DNA of 64,000 nucleotides from Paragonimus westermani (taxonomy: Eukaryota > Platyhelminthes > Trematoda > Plagiorchiida > Troglotrematidae), in the NCBI GenBank assembly GCA_008508345.1, contig QNGE01003679.1, positions 1-64,000 of the forward strand. Direction: 5' to 3'. Within the stretch, counting starts at the first letter, position 1. Each line of letters starts with the position of its first letter. The notes below the pieces were generated by a model. That model did not search any database. It saw nothing but the letters and a program-made list of their open reading frames with translations, and was not told the origin of the DNA. The position numbers and the translations under genes were made by a program. This document shows, in pieces, positions 19,905-31,499 of this stretch.

Positions 19905-22345
19905 TTACGTGGTTATGATGACTCGGGCTTTCGTTGATCCTGGCAGTGGTCCACAAAGTTGCGGAGTAATAAATGGCGAAACGAAACAAACTGAACGAAA
20001 TATAGAGTGAGTTCCACGAAACAATAGATTCAACAAGTTCGTGGACACGTGCTGGTCACTAACTGCAACGCTGTCAAAGTGTTTCCAACCAGCGGTGTGG
20101 TCGACCCCGAACCCTCCAAAGAGGTAGATGCCACTTATCAATTTCGCTCATCCGGTCCAGGCCTTCCTAATCTGCAATCACTTCATCGCTTGGCTGCCTT
20201 GCGGTTCCTTCCAACTATTAACAGCCACTCTGAATGATGCTCGGCGGACACTTGTCCATATACGGAGTACATCATCTAACCAGTGAGAACGGCGCATTTT
20301 TATCACTCGCCAACTTACACATTTCTGAAACGCGCACCAGCGGACTATCTTGCTGTTCACAAAGTCAACCCATTCGACACAGGCTAATTAGCAGAGATCA
20401 GATATCGAGGTTCTGTATACAGTTTCTGCACAAATGGATCAGATCTCTGATCCATAGAGTAAAACTGGACGCACCCACGCATTGTAAACTCTACCTCTAG
20501 TCGACAAGTAGACTTATTTGCATTGCCATAAGTTACAGAGATTGAGTACAACAATGTAGTGAACAACACTTGCTTTTTTACCATCAAACCAGTTACAACA
20601 TAACAGAGATTGAGGAGGGCAATTCATGCCTTCGCTGTCCTTGTAGACACCTCGTCAGGAATATTACAGTCTGACGAAATGACACTACCCGGGTATGTGA
20701 AACGATGGACAGTCTCCAGCGGCCTCCCATCAATGCCTATATTGGATCAGTTCTAACCAAATCTTGTAACAACACTTCACATTTTGAGGGCACAAAATAC
20801 GCACCACACTGATCGGTCATATCGCGTGGTCGGTTCAGCATGGTCTGCATGTTCTCTGTAGAAGAACTCGTAGAGCAATGTCGGTCTATTGCTTAATATC
20901 AGTCGGCTTACTACCTGACAGAAGCTCCACTCCAAGATTCTCGTCCATCACAGAATTGGAATGAATGGGAGAAACAGTACACCCCTACTGAAACTGCTGC
21001 CCACAGCTACACACTCTACACTTAGAGCGGGCATATAAAGACTTCAACACGTTGACATACTTCACTGGGACTTCTCTTCGATAAAGACATCCTTTGGAAC
21101 TGCGTCGAGCAGCCAAATCGAGGGCGGCTTTTGGATCCACATATACCACGACCGTTGGCTGAGAAAAGGAGTCTGTCACAAGTTAAATATATGATCGATG
21201 CACCCGCGACCAGACCGAACATTTGCCCGCTCTCTTATGTGGTTCCTTCTGTGTTTCAGGAGTCGCCACAGCATGGGACCCGTGAGCAGTTCGAATACCA
21301 TAGAGGCAATGCTGATATCTCTGTGGTTGTTACGTGGTGTCCTGGTGCCGTTTTTGAAAGCGTGAATAACAGGCCCCAGTCGAAAATAACCTCTTCAGTC
21401 TCTCTTTTGAAACGCAAGGGCTGCTCAGGTGACAATTTTTCACCATTATCTTTGCAAAGTACTGAAGAAGTTTCCGACCTAAGGATTTATTAAGTTTCAA
21501 TAGTTCGAATTCTAACGCTTCTTCAGTTTTGGATGTAAGGTCGTCTGGAATGTCATAAGTAACCAAGCAATCTCCATCATCCACAGATGAGCGAGTTGAA
21601 TTAGGCCAGGTAAACTTTCCCTCGAAGTGCTCAAACCTTCTATCATGCTGTAAATTCGTGAACCGTCTCTTTCTCATATGGTCTCACTAACACCTTGCCG
21701 ACGACCAACGTAGCCACACGTCAAGGAACACAACACCCGGTTATTCCTTGAGAACAGTGCTTTCTTAATCTTCTTGGCTTGCTCGGAAAATCGAACTTCA
21801 CGGTTCTTGCACAAGCTCTTCGCAAGTTTGTGTCTCAGTTCACGGAGGCCTTCGTCGCATTCGGAGTCAAAGAGACCAATCGACGTTTGTCCATAAATTC
21901 TGCTGAAGCAGCAGAAATCCACTTCTACCTTATCTGTAATTCCACTTTGGAATAAACCTCTACAAGAGGTTCGTATAGCTACTGGTATTTTTGCCCAGTG
22001 CTCGTTTGGGTCACTAATCTTGTGACCTAAACAGTTTGGTTGTCAGTGCTGCTTGATAGGCTTTCCGCGTATCTTCGTCGTTCAATTTTCTATTGAATGT
22101 GTTTGTGAACAGATGATATCGTATTAACCGTTAAAACAGTAAGCACCGACAACGACATGATTAGAGCCGATCTGGTTGGTCCAAACTGGCCGACGATCTT
22201 TAGTGAAGTAGTGTCACCGATAACCGACGGCGATGTGGTCAGTTTTCACCCATGGTTGAGCCGCACGGCCTCCACATGACGCAATGCTGTCTTTTGTGTC
22301 CAAATGCCACTGTCACCGCGTCACGTACCGAAATCAAACATACCA
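19905..22345 (-). pseudogene. RTE-like LINE relic (endonuclease, reverse transcriptase, C-terminus)
   Basis: Minus-strand translation, with frame changes, follows the order of an RTE-clade ORF. 22260-22150 reads DHIAVGYRW and IGSNHVVVGA, the C-terminal part of an apurinic-type endonuclease. 22090-22030 reads TRKAYQAALTTKLF. 21850-21680 reads RHKLAKSLCKNREVRF and ends in RRQGVSETI. 21640-21560 reads FEGKFTWPNSTRSSVDDGD, the linker to the reverse transcriptase. 21200-21000 reads GRGCIDHIFNL, then VVVYVDPKAALDL (motif A) and REVPVKYVNVLKSLYAR. 20740-20590 reads GIDGRPLETVHRFTYPGSVIS and EVSTRTAKA. A C-terminal GVDHTAGWKHFDSVA block follows near 20080. The N-terminal endonuclease half upstream of 22345 was not found, and multiple stops make it inactive. 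Confidence 0.85.
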
Positions 22346-23674
22346 CTGAATCGCTACCTGTGTGGACTAGGACGACCGCGTTGTTCTTTTTAATCGCCAG
22401 CATATACAACGATGTCTGAGCGGTTAGCTTGTCTCAGAAGTTCAAAGGGAGTATCGTAGAAAGCGCACCTGACAGCACTTGAACCATTGTTTGTCGGAGC
22501 ATATGCAGATATGGCTGTTAAACTACGTTTTCTGGTCTGTGCCGAGATTAGGCTTCATCGTCACCAGAGATCCTGAGAAGAAACCGTGGATCCATAGCAT
22601 CTGGGAACGAATTTTAGTAAAGTGCAATGTTAGGTTCGTAAAGCGTAGTTTCGCAGACTCAAGATGTTCGCTAGAGCAGCTTGCTGGCCTATATGTCGAA
22701 GAGTTCGACCGTTAAAAATGTCAGTTTGCCGGTTGTCTTGGCTTGAAGGGATGACGGCTACTAGAAAAGGAGAGAAAGACGAAAATGAGTGTACTGGTCT
22801 ACAAAAGCGGCGATAAATTCTGATGTTTCCAAGCCGTTTATGCCATGGAAGGTGGTTGACCTGGGAGACCCTACCCCAATTCATTGATTCAAATTGCGAT
22901 ATTCGTGACAACAGGGTTTTCTTGAAGGACCTGCCCTGGAGCCCCAGACTCGACAGTCTGACTTGCTTGACCTTGAATGACTTGCCTGTCTCGAAGGCTC
23001 AGTGAGTAAGACTGCTGTCTGCTTCTAATCGCTGCTGTGCGCAGTGGATGTATTTGAGGCTGCATGAGACTTTTGAATGACACCAAGTGTTTTGACTGTA
23101 TGGGAAAATATGCCGGCGGTCACCGTCAACCATTGGGAGATAAGAACGCTCTCTGTTTAAGCGTATCTTTTCTAATCCCATTTTTGTAATCGGGAGACAG
23201 TAGCGTTGTGACTTTAAAAACAGTTTTGCTGTACACTCGTAAGGTCATACCTTATTACCCAGGCACTCCTACGCAGTCACACAGAACCCTATGATTGTAA
23301 CTAAGTTTCGTGACTGCTCCGTTTTGGCCTTTCTGATGGGTGTACTTTGAAGGAACAAAGTCCTAGGCAATATAGCCCTGTAGGCTGATGTAGTGCACAG
23401 GCCAGTCCAGCACGTCAAAGAAGAAAAATAGATCAGGCCATCAGTAAGGCAACCTACTGAGGATTGTTATTACTCCGCATCATTAGCTTTACTTAGGGCA
23501 GCTCTCAAGCCGATGAAGTCGGTTAGCTTCTGTCTCATCTAGCACCTCCAACCACTGACGTTGTAGGTAGCGAGAGCCTCATCCTGAGAGACGAAACCTT
23601 ACACACAGTGATGAACATCTTTATTGCTGTGCACAGTAGTCGCTGCTTGGGTGGTATTTTGTCTACAGACTGAA
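22346..23674. other. No recognisable gene; possible decayed LINE 5-prime end
   Basis: This lies where the start of the RTE-like endonuclease should be, but I could not recognise it in any minus-strand frame. Open frames here are of chance length. Confidence 0.4.
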
Positions 23675-23840
23675 CACCATTCATAGTTGTTGGTATCGCT
23701 GCCACTCAGGTAGATTTCCAGCGAGCTCCTTTCCAAAAGGAGCACCAGACCTGAGTTCCGCCATTGTTATAACCCGTCAGTAATGTATATCCTTGTCATA
23801 ACTAGGAGTTGCACTTCAGTCCACTTCCTGCAAAGTTATC
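23675..23840 (-). mobile_element. Hammerhead SINE, copy 5
   Basis: On the minus strand, 23786-23742 carries the hammerhead: CATTA, then CTGACGG (one change from CTGACGA), a stem II region, GGAA in place of GAAA, CTCAGGTC as minimal stem III and cleavage site, then TGGTGC. The family tail follows (gctcgctggaaatctacctgagtggcagcgatacc) and ends near 23675. A decayed box B-like segment lies at about 23815. Each core change is different from those in the other copies. Confidence 0.65.
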
Positions 23841-26800
23841 TGAAAGCAGAGGTTGTATTCCCATATGAGTACTGTTCATCTTGCGTAAACCAAGTGCTCC
23901 ACTACTGCGGTTTGCTCGACGCGTTTATTGGACTGGGATTTCAGCATAACGGAAAAGTCGAGTTTGGGGTCATCAGTTGGAGTTAAAAGGTCAGTTATTA
24001 TCTTCGTTGGTGATGACCACGCGATGTAAGTGTTACACATGGGCAAATGTGGCTGGGCGTTTAAAAATGACTGCAGTTGCGTGTGAACAGGATCAACTGG
24101 GCTGCCTCATGTGAAGGCTGGTCGGACTTCAAACGTCGGTTGTCCCATTGACAGGCATCGGTGACGAGCTCTAACGAATGCTAAACACAAGTCTGGTGGT
24201 TTTCGGCGCATACTGGCTGGAACGTCTATCAGAGAGCGAAAGGCTTGAACAGATGTGAAGTTCGGTTTAAATCGGTCAACTAGAAAATTCATCATCGGAT
24301 AATTGTAAAAGTTGTGTTATCCGGTTGTGCATGCGTTTAGTCGGAATGCACACAAATGCCTATGAAGTGTCATCTGTCGCGGTTTCGTCTTGAAAACGTA
24401 CAACTGTTCGACATTGCTCACGTGTTGGGAACTTCATAAAGTCAAGTTCTTTGAACAGTAATCTGTTTGCAATCCAGCAAACGTCTGATATCCAATATGT
24501 AAGTGTAAACTGTAACAAGCTACCCCCGATTTCGCGGACAAGAGTAACGGCGGGAAAACTAATATTAGGTACACGAATGTGCACAATTACCGGTGATAAA
24601 AGATTCCAAGGTAACTATAGATAATTCTTTTCAGTACATTCAGGGCCACCTTTGATTTCTTTACCCATAGCCTCTTTGTTTCCGATTGGGCACTGATGGA
24701 CCAATCAGAAACCAAAACTGAAGGTAGAGTGACTACAGTGAAATTCGGTCTTCCGCACGTATACTGTTAGCGCTGTATTGAAATTGGTTGCCCACACCTC
24801 TGGACAAACATAAAACGAAACCGAACTGCAAACCTACTTTGTCCGTGTTGAACACGGATTGGGTGTGCACTGCAATACAACGTGTGTGGAGCGAGCCATT
24901 TTGTGCCTACCTGATGAACTGAATATTCAGTTTAATTGTACACTAAAGGCGGCAGTGGATAATTCACGCTCTTTGTCAACACTTCCTGTTTGGTCCGTCA
25001 GTTTTAGGAGGATTCTCCGGCTATATATGAAAGTCCTGAGAGGGACAAGCTACGATGTTAATTTGACCCACTGGCTTCATCGCACACATGTATCGACATG
25101 TCATTTCAAGCCGTAATCGTCCAATGAGACCATTTTGAGTTGTCGGTTCCGGATGCTTTGTATCAGCCCATACTAAAGTGCATTCAGTTAAAATATGTTT
25201 TGTGAGCGAGTCTTTTCTACTAACTCCACCGCATCGTGATGATAAAGTGCACTGATTCATGTGTACACTTGTGTTCACATAAAATTCTAAGTTCTGTGGG
25301 AAAGTGAATTCGCCACAACGGCACATTTATCAAGAACGAACAGACAACATGTCAAGACATCCTCAGCTCTATCAGTTAATTGAAAGTGGTGGTCTCCAAG
25401 AGCCGTCTTACCAACATGGTTTAACGTTGCTTACTTGAGCCATGATACTTTCATTGGTGAACCCAACGGACGTCATTCTGAAAAAAGATTACCTTGAAGA
25501 CAACTTGTGTGAGGAAAGAATCAATTATTAAATGCATACAAGTGACAAATTTCCCAATCAAAATTCCAGAAACCACTGATGACTGTAAGGGTGAAATCAA
25601 CTATTAGACGCATGGTACAGATAACACTCAGACTTAAAGTCCTAGATGACACGAAAATCTCGTGTTAGGCCTACCAAAGTTGTACAATTAATGGAAATGA
25701 TAGATTTCCACCCTCTATAAATCAGTTAGTGAACATAGCTAAAGAATGGGAATTTCATACTGGATTGCTTACTTTGGTTTGTCTTCATCTAAAAAAATGA
25801 ACCACCCTCCAGATCCTGTAATTAAACTGACTTTTATCTTCATGAAAGTGATGGTCGGAAAAATTTAGTCTACTGGGTCCATAAGTAAAATCTGGCCCGA
25901 GATACTGTAGCGCATTTCACTATCGTGCGATTAACGGCATTTAAGTTTTCGACTGTGTAAGTTGTGTGCATTACTGGGCCTCTGGCTCATGTTTGACGGT
26001 TTTTGTTACCATTCCAATTTCCCGTTGTGCTCCCATCCTTCAGAGAAAGGCTGTTTCTCACTCGGTTGTATCTTACAGTACACCATTCCTTCGGCCCCTG
26101 AATGTTATGGGATGTAGACTTCATAAAGCAGACACAATCGGCTCGTACATCTTTAAGTGTTGGTTTAACAGAACTCAACACAAACTAGCTTCTAGGCCTG
26201 TTCGCTTGTCCAATTAATGTGCACACAGAGCATTCACCTCACTTATGAGGTACCATGAAATGCTTAGAGGAGAATTAGTTCTTAGAACAGAATCACGTGA
26301 AATGTTTTTGATTCCATTCCTTGCTACTGGGTTCACACTTCTGAGACTTCTTCTGTGTTTACGCATGGAAAATGAAAAATTGTTCTTCTGGCATTTGATT
26401 GTTCCCCGGTCTGTGGAACCATTCGTAGATGCTATTGAATGTCAGTACGCCTTTCATACAGTAAGGCCTTTGGCAACCTGTATGCCCTTCTAGGAGTAAT
26501 GAACTTTATTTTTAGAGAATAGCGTGCATCTGGATGAGTTCAACCAAAATTGTTGTGTGGATTTTCAGGATCAACCGTAGTGTTATTTGTTGGCCCACTT
26601 TTCTGTTTACACTACATTACGCAGTCTGCGACTGTTTGTCTTCTAGGCAAATTTGTTCACTTCACCTTTATTCAAACTACATTTTCTAGTCTACAACCTA
26701 AGGGTTTGCCCGGTTTACACTGAGCTAACTTGAAGCTGTATCCTTTAAGTGAAATCCGAAATTGCCTATAATGAATTTGGCCTGTATGTTTACTAGCCTC

Positions 26801-27349
26801 ACAGTGAATGAAGTGTTTATTTATGCACGTCACTCTGGAACGATTTTAGTTATTGGAGGCAGATAAGAAGTAATGTGTATTAGCGCGTCCTCAGGCGTCG
26901 CTGGTTTGGATCTCCGCACCCACGATGTCTTTTACTTAATAAAACTAATGGAATTTAATCGTCAGTTTGTTGCAACTGGATGTTTTGATTTCGTCGATCA
27001 AACCTTAATCATCTACTCGAGTTTCTCACTCTGCAGCTTCTCTTGGGATAATAGCCATATTATACATCTTTCTTTTACTATTGCGTTGATTTTCTCGCTA
27101 TTGTTTTCAGTTGCACACTAATTCGTCCACAGCGCCCAACCTCAATTTGGTTCTGTCACCTGACTTGCTTGCCTGTCTATCTGTTTTATGTACAATTAGA
27201 ATACACCTTTTGCTAGCTAAATAATCACATACTAATGCGGGTTCAATCATAATAAAGCTCTTCACGCTGGCTATCCGAAGACAACTTATGTCGGTTATTT
27301 GGTAGTTTGACAAAATGGATAAGTTACTGATGAGTAGTCGGGGATTTGG
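23841..27349. other. No recognisable gene; one dispersed repeat
   Basis: 25986-26070 matches the unidentified repeat at 1-95. A minus-strand frame near 25021-25326 has scattered cysteines and histidines but no regular finger spacing. Nothing else is supported. Confidence 0.45.
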
Positions 27350-27503
27350 TTTATTTTCAATTTGACCATCACTCACATTTGATCGCAGCGTTCGCATTCA
27401 GATAGACTTTCCAGCCAGCCTCTTTCGAAAAGAAGCACTAGACTNAGAGCGAAACTCGAATCTGGTGCGATCAAATGTGAGTGATGGTCAAATTGAAAAT
27501 AAA
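27350..27503. mobile_element. Two divergent hammerhead SINE copies joined at an N (copies 6a, 6b)
   Basis: 27350-27386 and 27467-27503 form a perfect 37-base inverted repeat, each the family's 3-prime tail. The left copy lies on the minus strand and runs from its cleavage site (GTC and TAGTGC, 27435-27444) through the tail. The right copy lies on the plus strand and runs from the stem II strand AGAGC and an intact GAAA core (27446-27454) to the tail, with about 50 bases missing before the tail. Both are cut at the single ambiguous base 27445. It may be a true head-to-head pair or an assembly join. Confidence 0.75.
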
Positions 27504-27879
27504 TAGGCCTTGTGATATTCTGTCAGATATATATTAAATTATCACACACGTTTGAACAGAAAGATAGATTTTCTATCGCATATGTTACATATTCAGATAG
27601 AAAACACTATAAGCACTTCAGCGGTGGTTGCTTCAACCATATAATACTGTTTTGCGACAGAGCTATTGAGATGACAACTTGAGGTACGTTTGTCACTTGA
27701 GTGGCATAACATATCTTCAACATATAAAGTCGGAACGCTCAAAGTGATTTTCACTGTGCTCGTTAGTTTGAGACCTTAACTTCAAAGAACACCTTGAGCA
27801 ATCATTTGACAATGGAAAATAGACAGACAGATGTAAACACAGAAAAGAAACCGGCGACTTATAAGAAGTGAATGTAGTA

Positions 27880-28180
27880 TTGGCACCCCTCCTGACTACC
27901 GTTGTATGCAGGCTGGCATACTGACAGGATGATCTGGTTTATCATCCTCATATTTGAAGACAGCAATACATCACTGGTTCGCTCTGATATTTAAGTGACA
28001 AAAAAATTACAGAAAAGAACAAGGCCTGAACGAGAAATAAAAGAGAAGGGAATAGACCTAATTCCCAAAAAGAAAATCGATGTGCCTACACTTTGTGAAA
28101 AAACCCATCTATGCGTGAAATCAAAACTATCAGTAACGTCACTTCCTTACGGCTTTTACTGACCATCGTCATTAAGTGAA
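27880..28180 (+). repeat. Second dispersed repeat family (SINE-like), copy 1
   Basis: This aligns with 54290-54610: shared blocks are a gacagcaatacatca(c/g)tggtt segment, an AG-rich middle, gtgcctacac(t/c)ttg, and cttccttacggctttcactg or its near variant. Divergence is substantial. The promoter-like head is clear only in the other copy. Confidence 0.6.
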
Positions 28181-30536
28181 GTAACTTCACAGATAACTAG
28201 GGTAACGTTCATGTAGCTGAATCCGATTAGTCATCACCTGAAGTTTTCAGTCGCCAGAGCCCCAGCTAAAGAGATGAACTTGGTCTACGCAAGGTCAAAG
28301 AGCTTCCCTTGCTCTGGACCCGTATATCGAACAAAAAACGCGGCTGAGGGTTGTATGTTAACGATCGTCCAGGTTGTCGTCAGCGTCCAGTTCTACTGGC
28401 TTCTCGTACTCTACGAAGTTTACGTGTTGAACGAGACCTGTACATTTTAGGCACCGGTGTCTTTTTAACTTTGACCGGTGAATGAACAGCCAAACTCAAT
28501 CACTTTGGCAATCGTCTGTCTTGTTACATACAGGAACAGTCTGGGTTAAACCCAGAACCTCTGGTAACGAAATTTTATAACCGCTCCATCACTTACCACT
28601 GTCTTTGTTAACTATGTTTCATTAACTAACGTTAAACAATCTGTCAGATATAAATAGAAATACGATACCTTTCATTAAACTAATTTTTGAACTTGCTATA
28701 GATTACCAATCTTGGCCGATCGATAATGTCACGACTCTGTGTCTTATCCGTACGACACAACATTATTAGCTCTGTATAATTGTTGCCTACCGGTTCGATT
28801 TCAGGTCACTTGCATTGCAGCAAATAACTGATAAATCAGATGAGTCGGAATGTGTTCCGCTTACTACAAAGTAATCACATTTGTGATAGTGTTTCGTGCA
28901 TAGTGCGCCGCACATCATCACCGATTGTTTTCAACAGGATCCACACGTATAAAACAGCACATACCAGTGTGAAGCCTATTCCATTTACCACTCGGATTAT
29001 CGTTGTTACGTATCAAGATTCTAATGATTAAACGATATTGTTGTCTTGGTTCGTCTACACTGAGTCAGAATGAAACCTTTCTCTAGGAAGAGAAGACCCA
29101 GAGTTTCACTGGAACGAGTTCAAAAACTCAGGACCGTCTCATCAAACAGGTCCTTCCAAATTGTCACTGTCCGTCATATAGAAGCATTATTCAACCTGGG
29201 CATACCGTTAACATTATGAATGCTGTGTATATTTCTTTCATAAAATCAATTTGGGTCAGAGTTTTTCATTCGGTTTCCTTCTAGACAATAACTTTGACTC
29301 AAAATAGACCGGAGAATATGTGGTTTATGCCTTTTGCTTTGGTGACAGTCAAGATGAATCAGAGGCAGTTACCAATAGAACGTAGAACCACACCGTTATA
29401 GTGACCTCCAACGCGCTTAGTTTAGTGACCTCGTGTAAGTGTCTAATGTTATGAGAACAAGCCATTGATAATCTCACGGACAGTTCAGTCCTTTTGTTTC
29501 CACACCTCATGCATAATTGTCTGTTGAGATCGTCTTTTGCTGAGACCCGAGAAAGACGGTAAAAGAGAGCTAGACCGCACTTCGTCCAAAGCGTTAACTT
29601 GACTCCCCCATTTGTGTCATTTTCCGGTTGTTGTTTGAATTGTCAAAATGCTGATGTTAGTCTTAAAAACTCGCGGCTTTGTGTAGGGTCTGTAAGTTGT
29701 TAAAATTCAGTCAAAAGTACTCTTCGGGTAGCATGAGTCACACTGGCGTATTACGATCAAACACTCAGCTAGGCAGTTATTGCAGTGTGAAATATGGAGA
29801 AAGCGAGCTACAAAAGGACGGCTGTCTGTCCCAAAATAGATTTGCGTGACCCGTAAATCTATTCTAGATGAACATGTTTCTTCACGACAGGAGCAAAACA
29901 GACCTTGGTGTCAAAATTACGGTCGAGTCAAGCAGCATTCTCTTGCATCTGTTCGATCAGTTGCTTGTGTTACCGCAGAGCCATTTGGATTGTAGAGGTG
30001 CACAAATTGATACTAGTCACAATGATACATTGGGTCATCTAGGGTGCAAACTGGTAGATACAACGCGTGGTAACGTGAGTGACCAGATCCTAGCCAAATT
30101 TCAAATCACTGTTGGTTCGATTCGTCAAAATGAGTGACTGAAAGTTGCGGCATAGGTAAATACAAAAAGTGCCTTAACTTTATCCACTGATCGTCCCACC
30201 ATTGGGCATCCAGGGGCCAAACCATTTCCAGGAATTCCAGCTGGAAAGCTTATCCAAGAACATACCTCTTAAGCGAATCCAGTTAGTGAACGGCATCAAC
30301 AAACCACTGCAGCCACGATCGGGCTCTCTGTCACGGGGCTGTACGCAAATTTCGCGTCAGCTCACTTGGTCCGCCTTCCCAGTGTTTTGGACATCATGGT
30401 TCTCAAACGATTGTACCAAGGTGTTCGCAAGCAGGGAAGTTAGTTTATCTTCCCTCTAAGCAATCGTTCATCCTAGATATTGTTCACAAGCGAATATGAC
30501 TAAATACTGGCTTGATATTGCAGTCATGGCCGATGT
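28181..30536. other. No recognisable gene; one tRNA-like stretch
   Basis: The minus strand at about 28600-28545 reads gatggagcggttataaaa and then aggttctgggtttaaccc, a box A/box B-like pair that could be a third kind of SINE head. It does not fold into a convincing tRNA. Otherwise nothing is supported. Confidence 0.4.
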
Positions 30537-30726
30537 AATATGAATGGCGCAGCGATTAACACGGCTCATTCATGAAAGCGTGACCAGAGTTCTAGTCTTG
30601 ACACTACTGACGAGCTCTGGCAAGAGCAGAATTCGAGCCTAGTGATTCTTTCGAAAGGGGCTAACTGGAAAGCCGATTGGACTATAAGAGCTGCGATCAA
30701 TTGTGAGTGATGTTTAATTTGTACCA
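30537..30726 (+). mobile_element. Hammerhead SINE, copy 7 (best preserved layout)
   Basis: Full layout in about 190 bases. Box A-like tggcgcagcgattaacacgg is at 30545, box B-like gagttctagtcttg near 30587, the hammerhead segment at 30602-30644, and then the palindromic ttcgaaagg block. The tail is gctaactggaaagcc, with gctgcgatcaattgtgagtgatg. No poly(A) or clear target duplication was found. Confidence 0.8.
30602..30644 (+). ncRNA. Type I hammerhead ribozyme motif in a SINE
   Basis: In order: stem I strand CACTA (30602-30606); core CTGACGA (30607-30613); stem II GCTCT/AGAGC closing a GGCA loop (30614-30627); AGAA where GAAA is expected; TTCGAGCC where the minimal stem III and UC cleavage site are expected; and stem I partner TAGTG (30640-30644). 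Both stems are perfect. Core positions G12, A13 and the U of the cleavage triplet are changed here, so this copy is probably inactive. Other copies keep GAAA (27451) and GTC (368-370, minus strand). Confidence 0.75.
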
Positions 30727-31499
30727 ACCAAACTCCCCACTACTCATCAGTAGAAGTCATAACGTTTTAGAGACAATGCAGGGATTTTGTTTCCGGGTGT
30801 GGAACAATCGGTAGTAAATGTGGTCAAATTGAGTACGTGGCCATTCCAGCACAAAATGGCGACATGTACTGCGAAAGTGGAATCGTAGCGGTGTACGTTA
30901 CGAAGTATGTAGCTACGTGGAACTTGTTATCAGTATGATTAGAGTAGTTCAGTTATAACGTCTTCCTTTAGGAACCCTCATTGAGGAAGTTCGAAACAAT
31001 TCCTTCTCCTGACGAAAATGAAGAATACAATGAGAAGTCGTGAATTGTGTGTTCTCCGGAGTAACACTCTCTGCGTTGTAATCACACAGGGACATGTAAC
31101 CAATTATAGACGAGCCAAAAGTCCACGGGACAAGTCACGACTACAGAGATTGAATGGACAGGCTCAGAATGTGAAATTCTGACTCATTTACAGTTAGTTA
31201 CTTTTCCATGTGTGACCAGAATGTAAGAAATGTTACTTCGGAGAGCATCACATGATTTGCATCTTCCCATCGTTCGTTCGAAACTTCTCACTGAAATCAT
31301 CAGAACTACAAAGTAGCGAACAAAACTTGTTTCCGCTGTTTGATATTCGGGCTAATAACAACACAATGAATATGAACACAGTAACTAGGGTGTGTTAGGA
31401 AAACGGTCAACGGGAGTTATAGACGGCGTGTTTGTTAACGGTTGCGCAATCACTGTTCCCAATTGTTGGCCTAATTGAATGTGGGCTAAGAAAGAATGT
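30727..31499. other. No recognisable gene
   Basis: May hold the decayed 5-prime part of the Penelope-like element that becomes readable at about 31505. Nothing specific is seen. Confidence 0.4.

Noticed and set aside
25021..25326. Minus-strand frame with several Cys and His residues, suggestive of zinc fingers
   Set aside because: Spacing is irregular, no flanking splice sites are convincing, and frames of about 100 codons are expected by chance.
28545..28605. tRNA-like segment on the minus strand next to a palindrome (ctgggttaaacccag)
   Set aside because: The cloverleaf is incomplete, and a single copy is not enough to call a SINE or tRNA gene.
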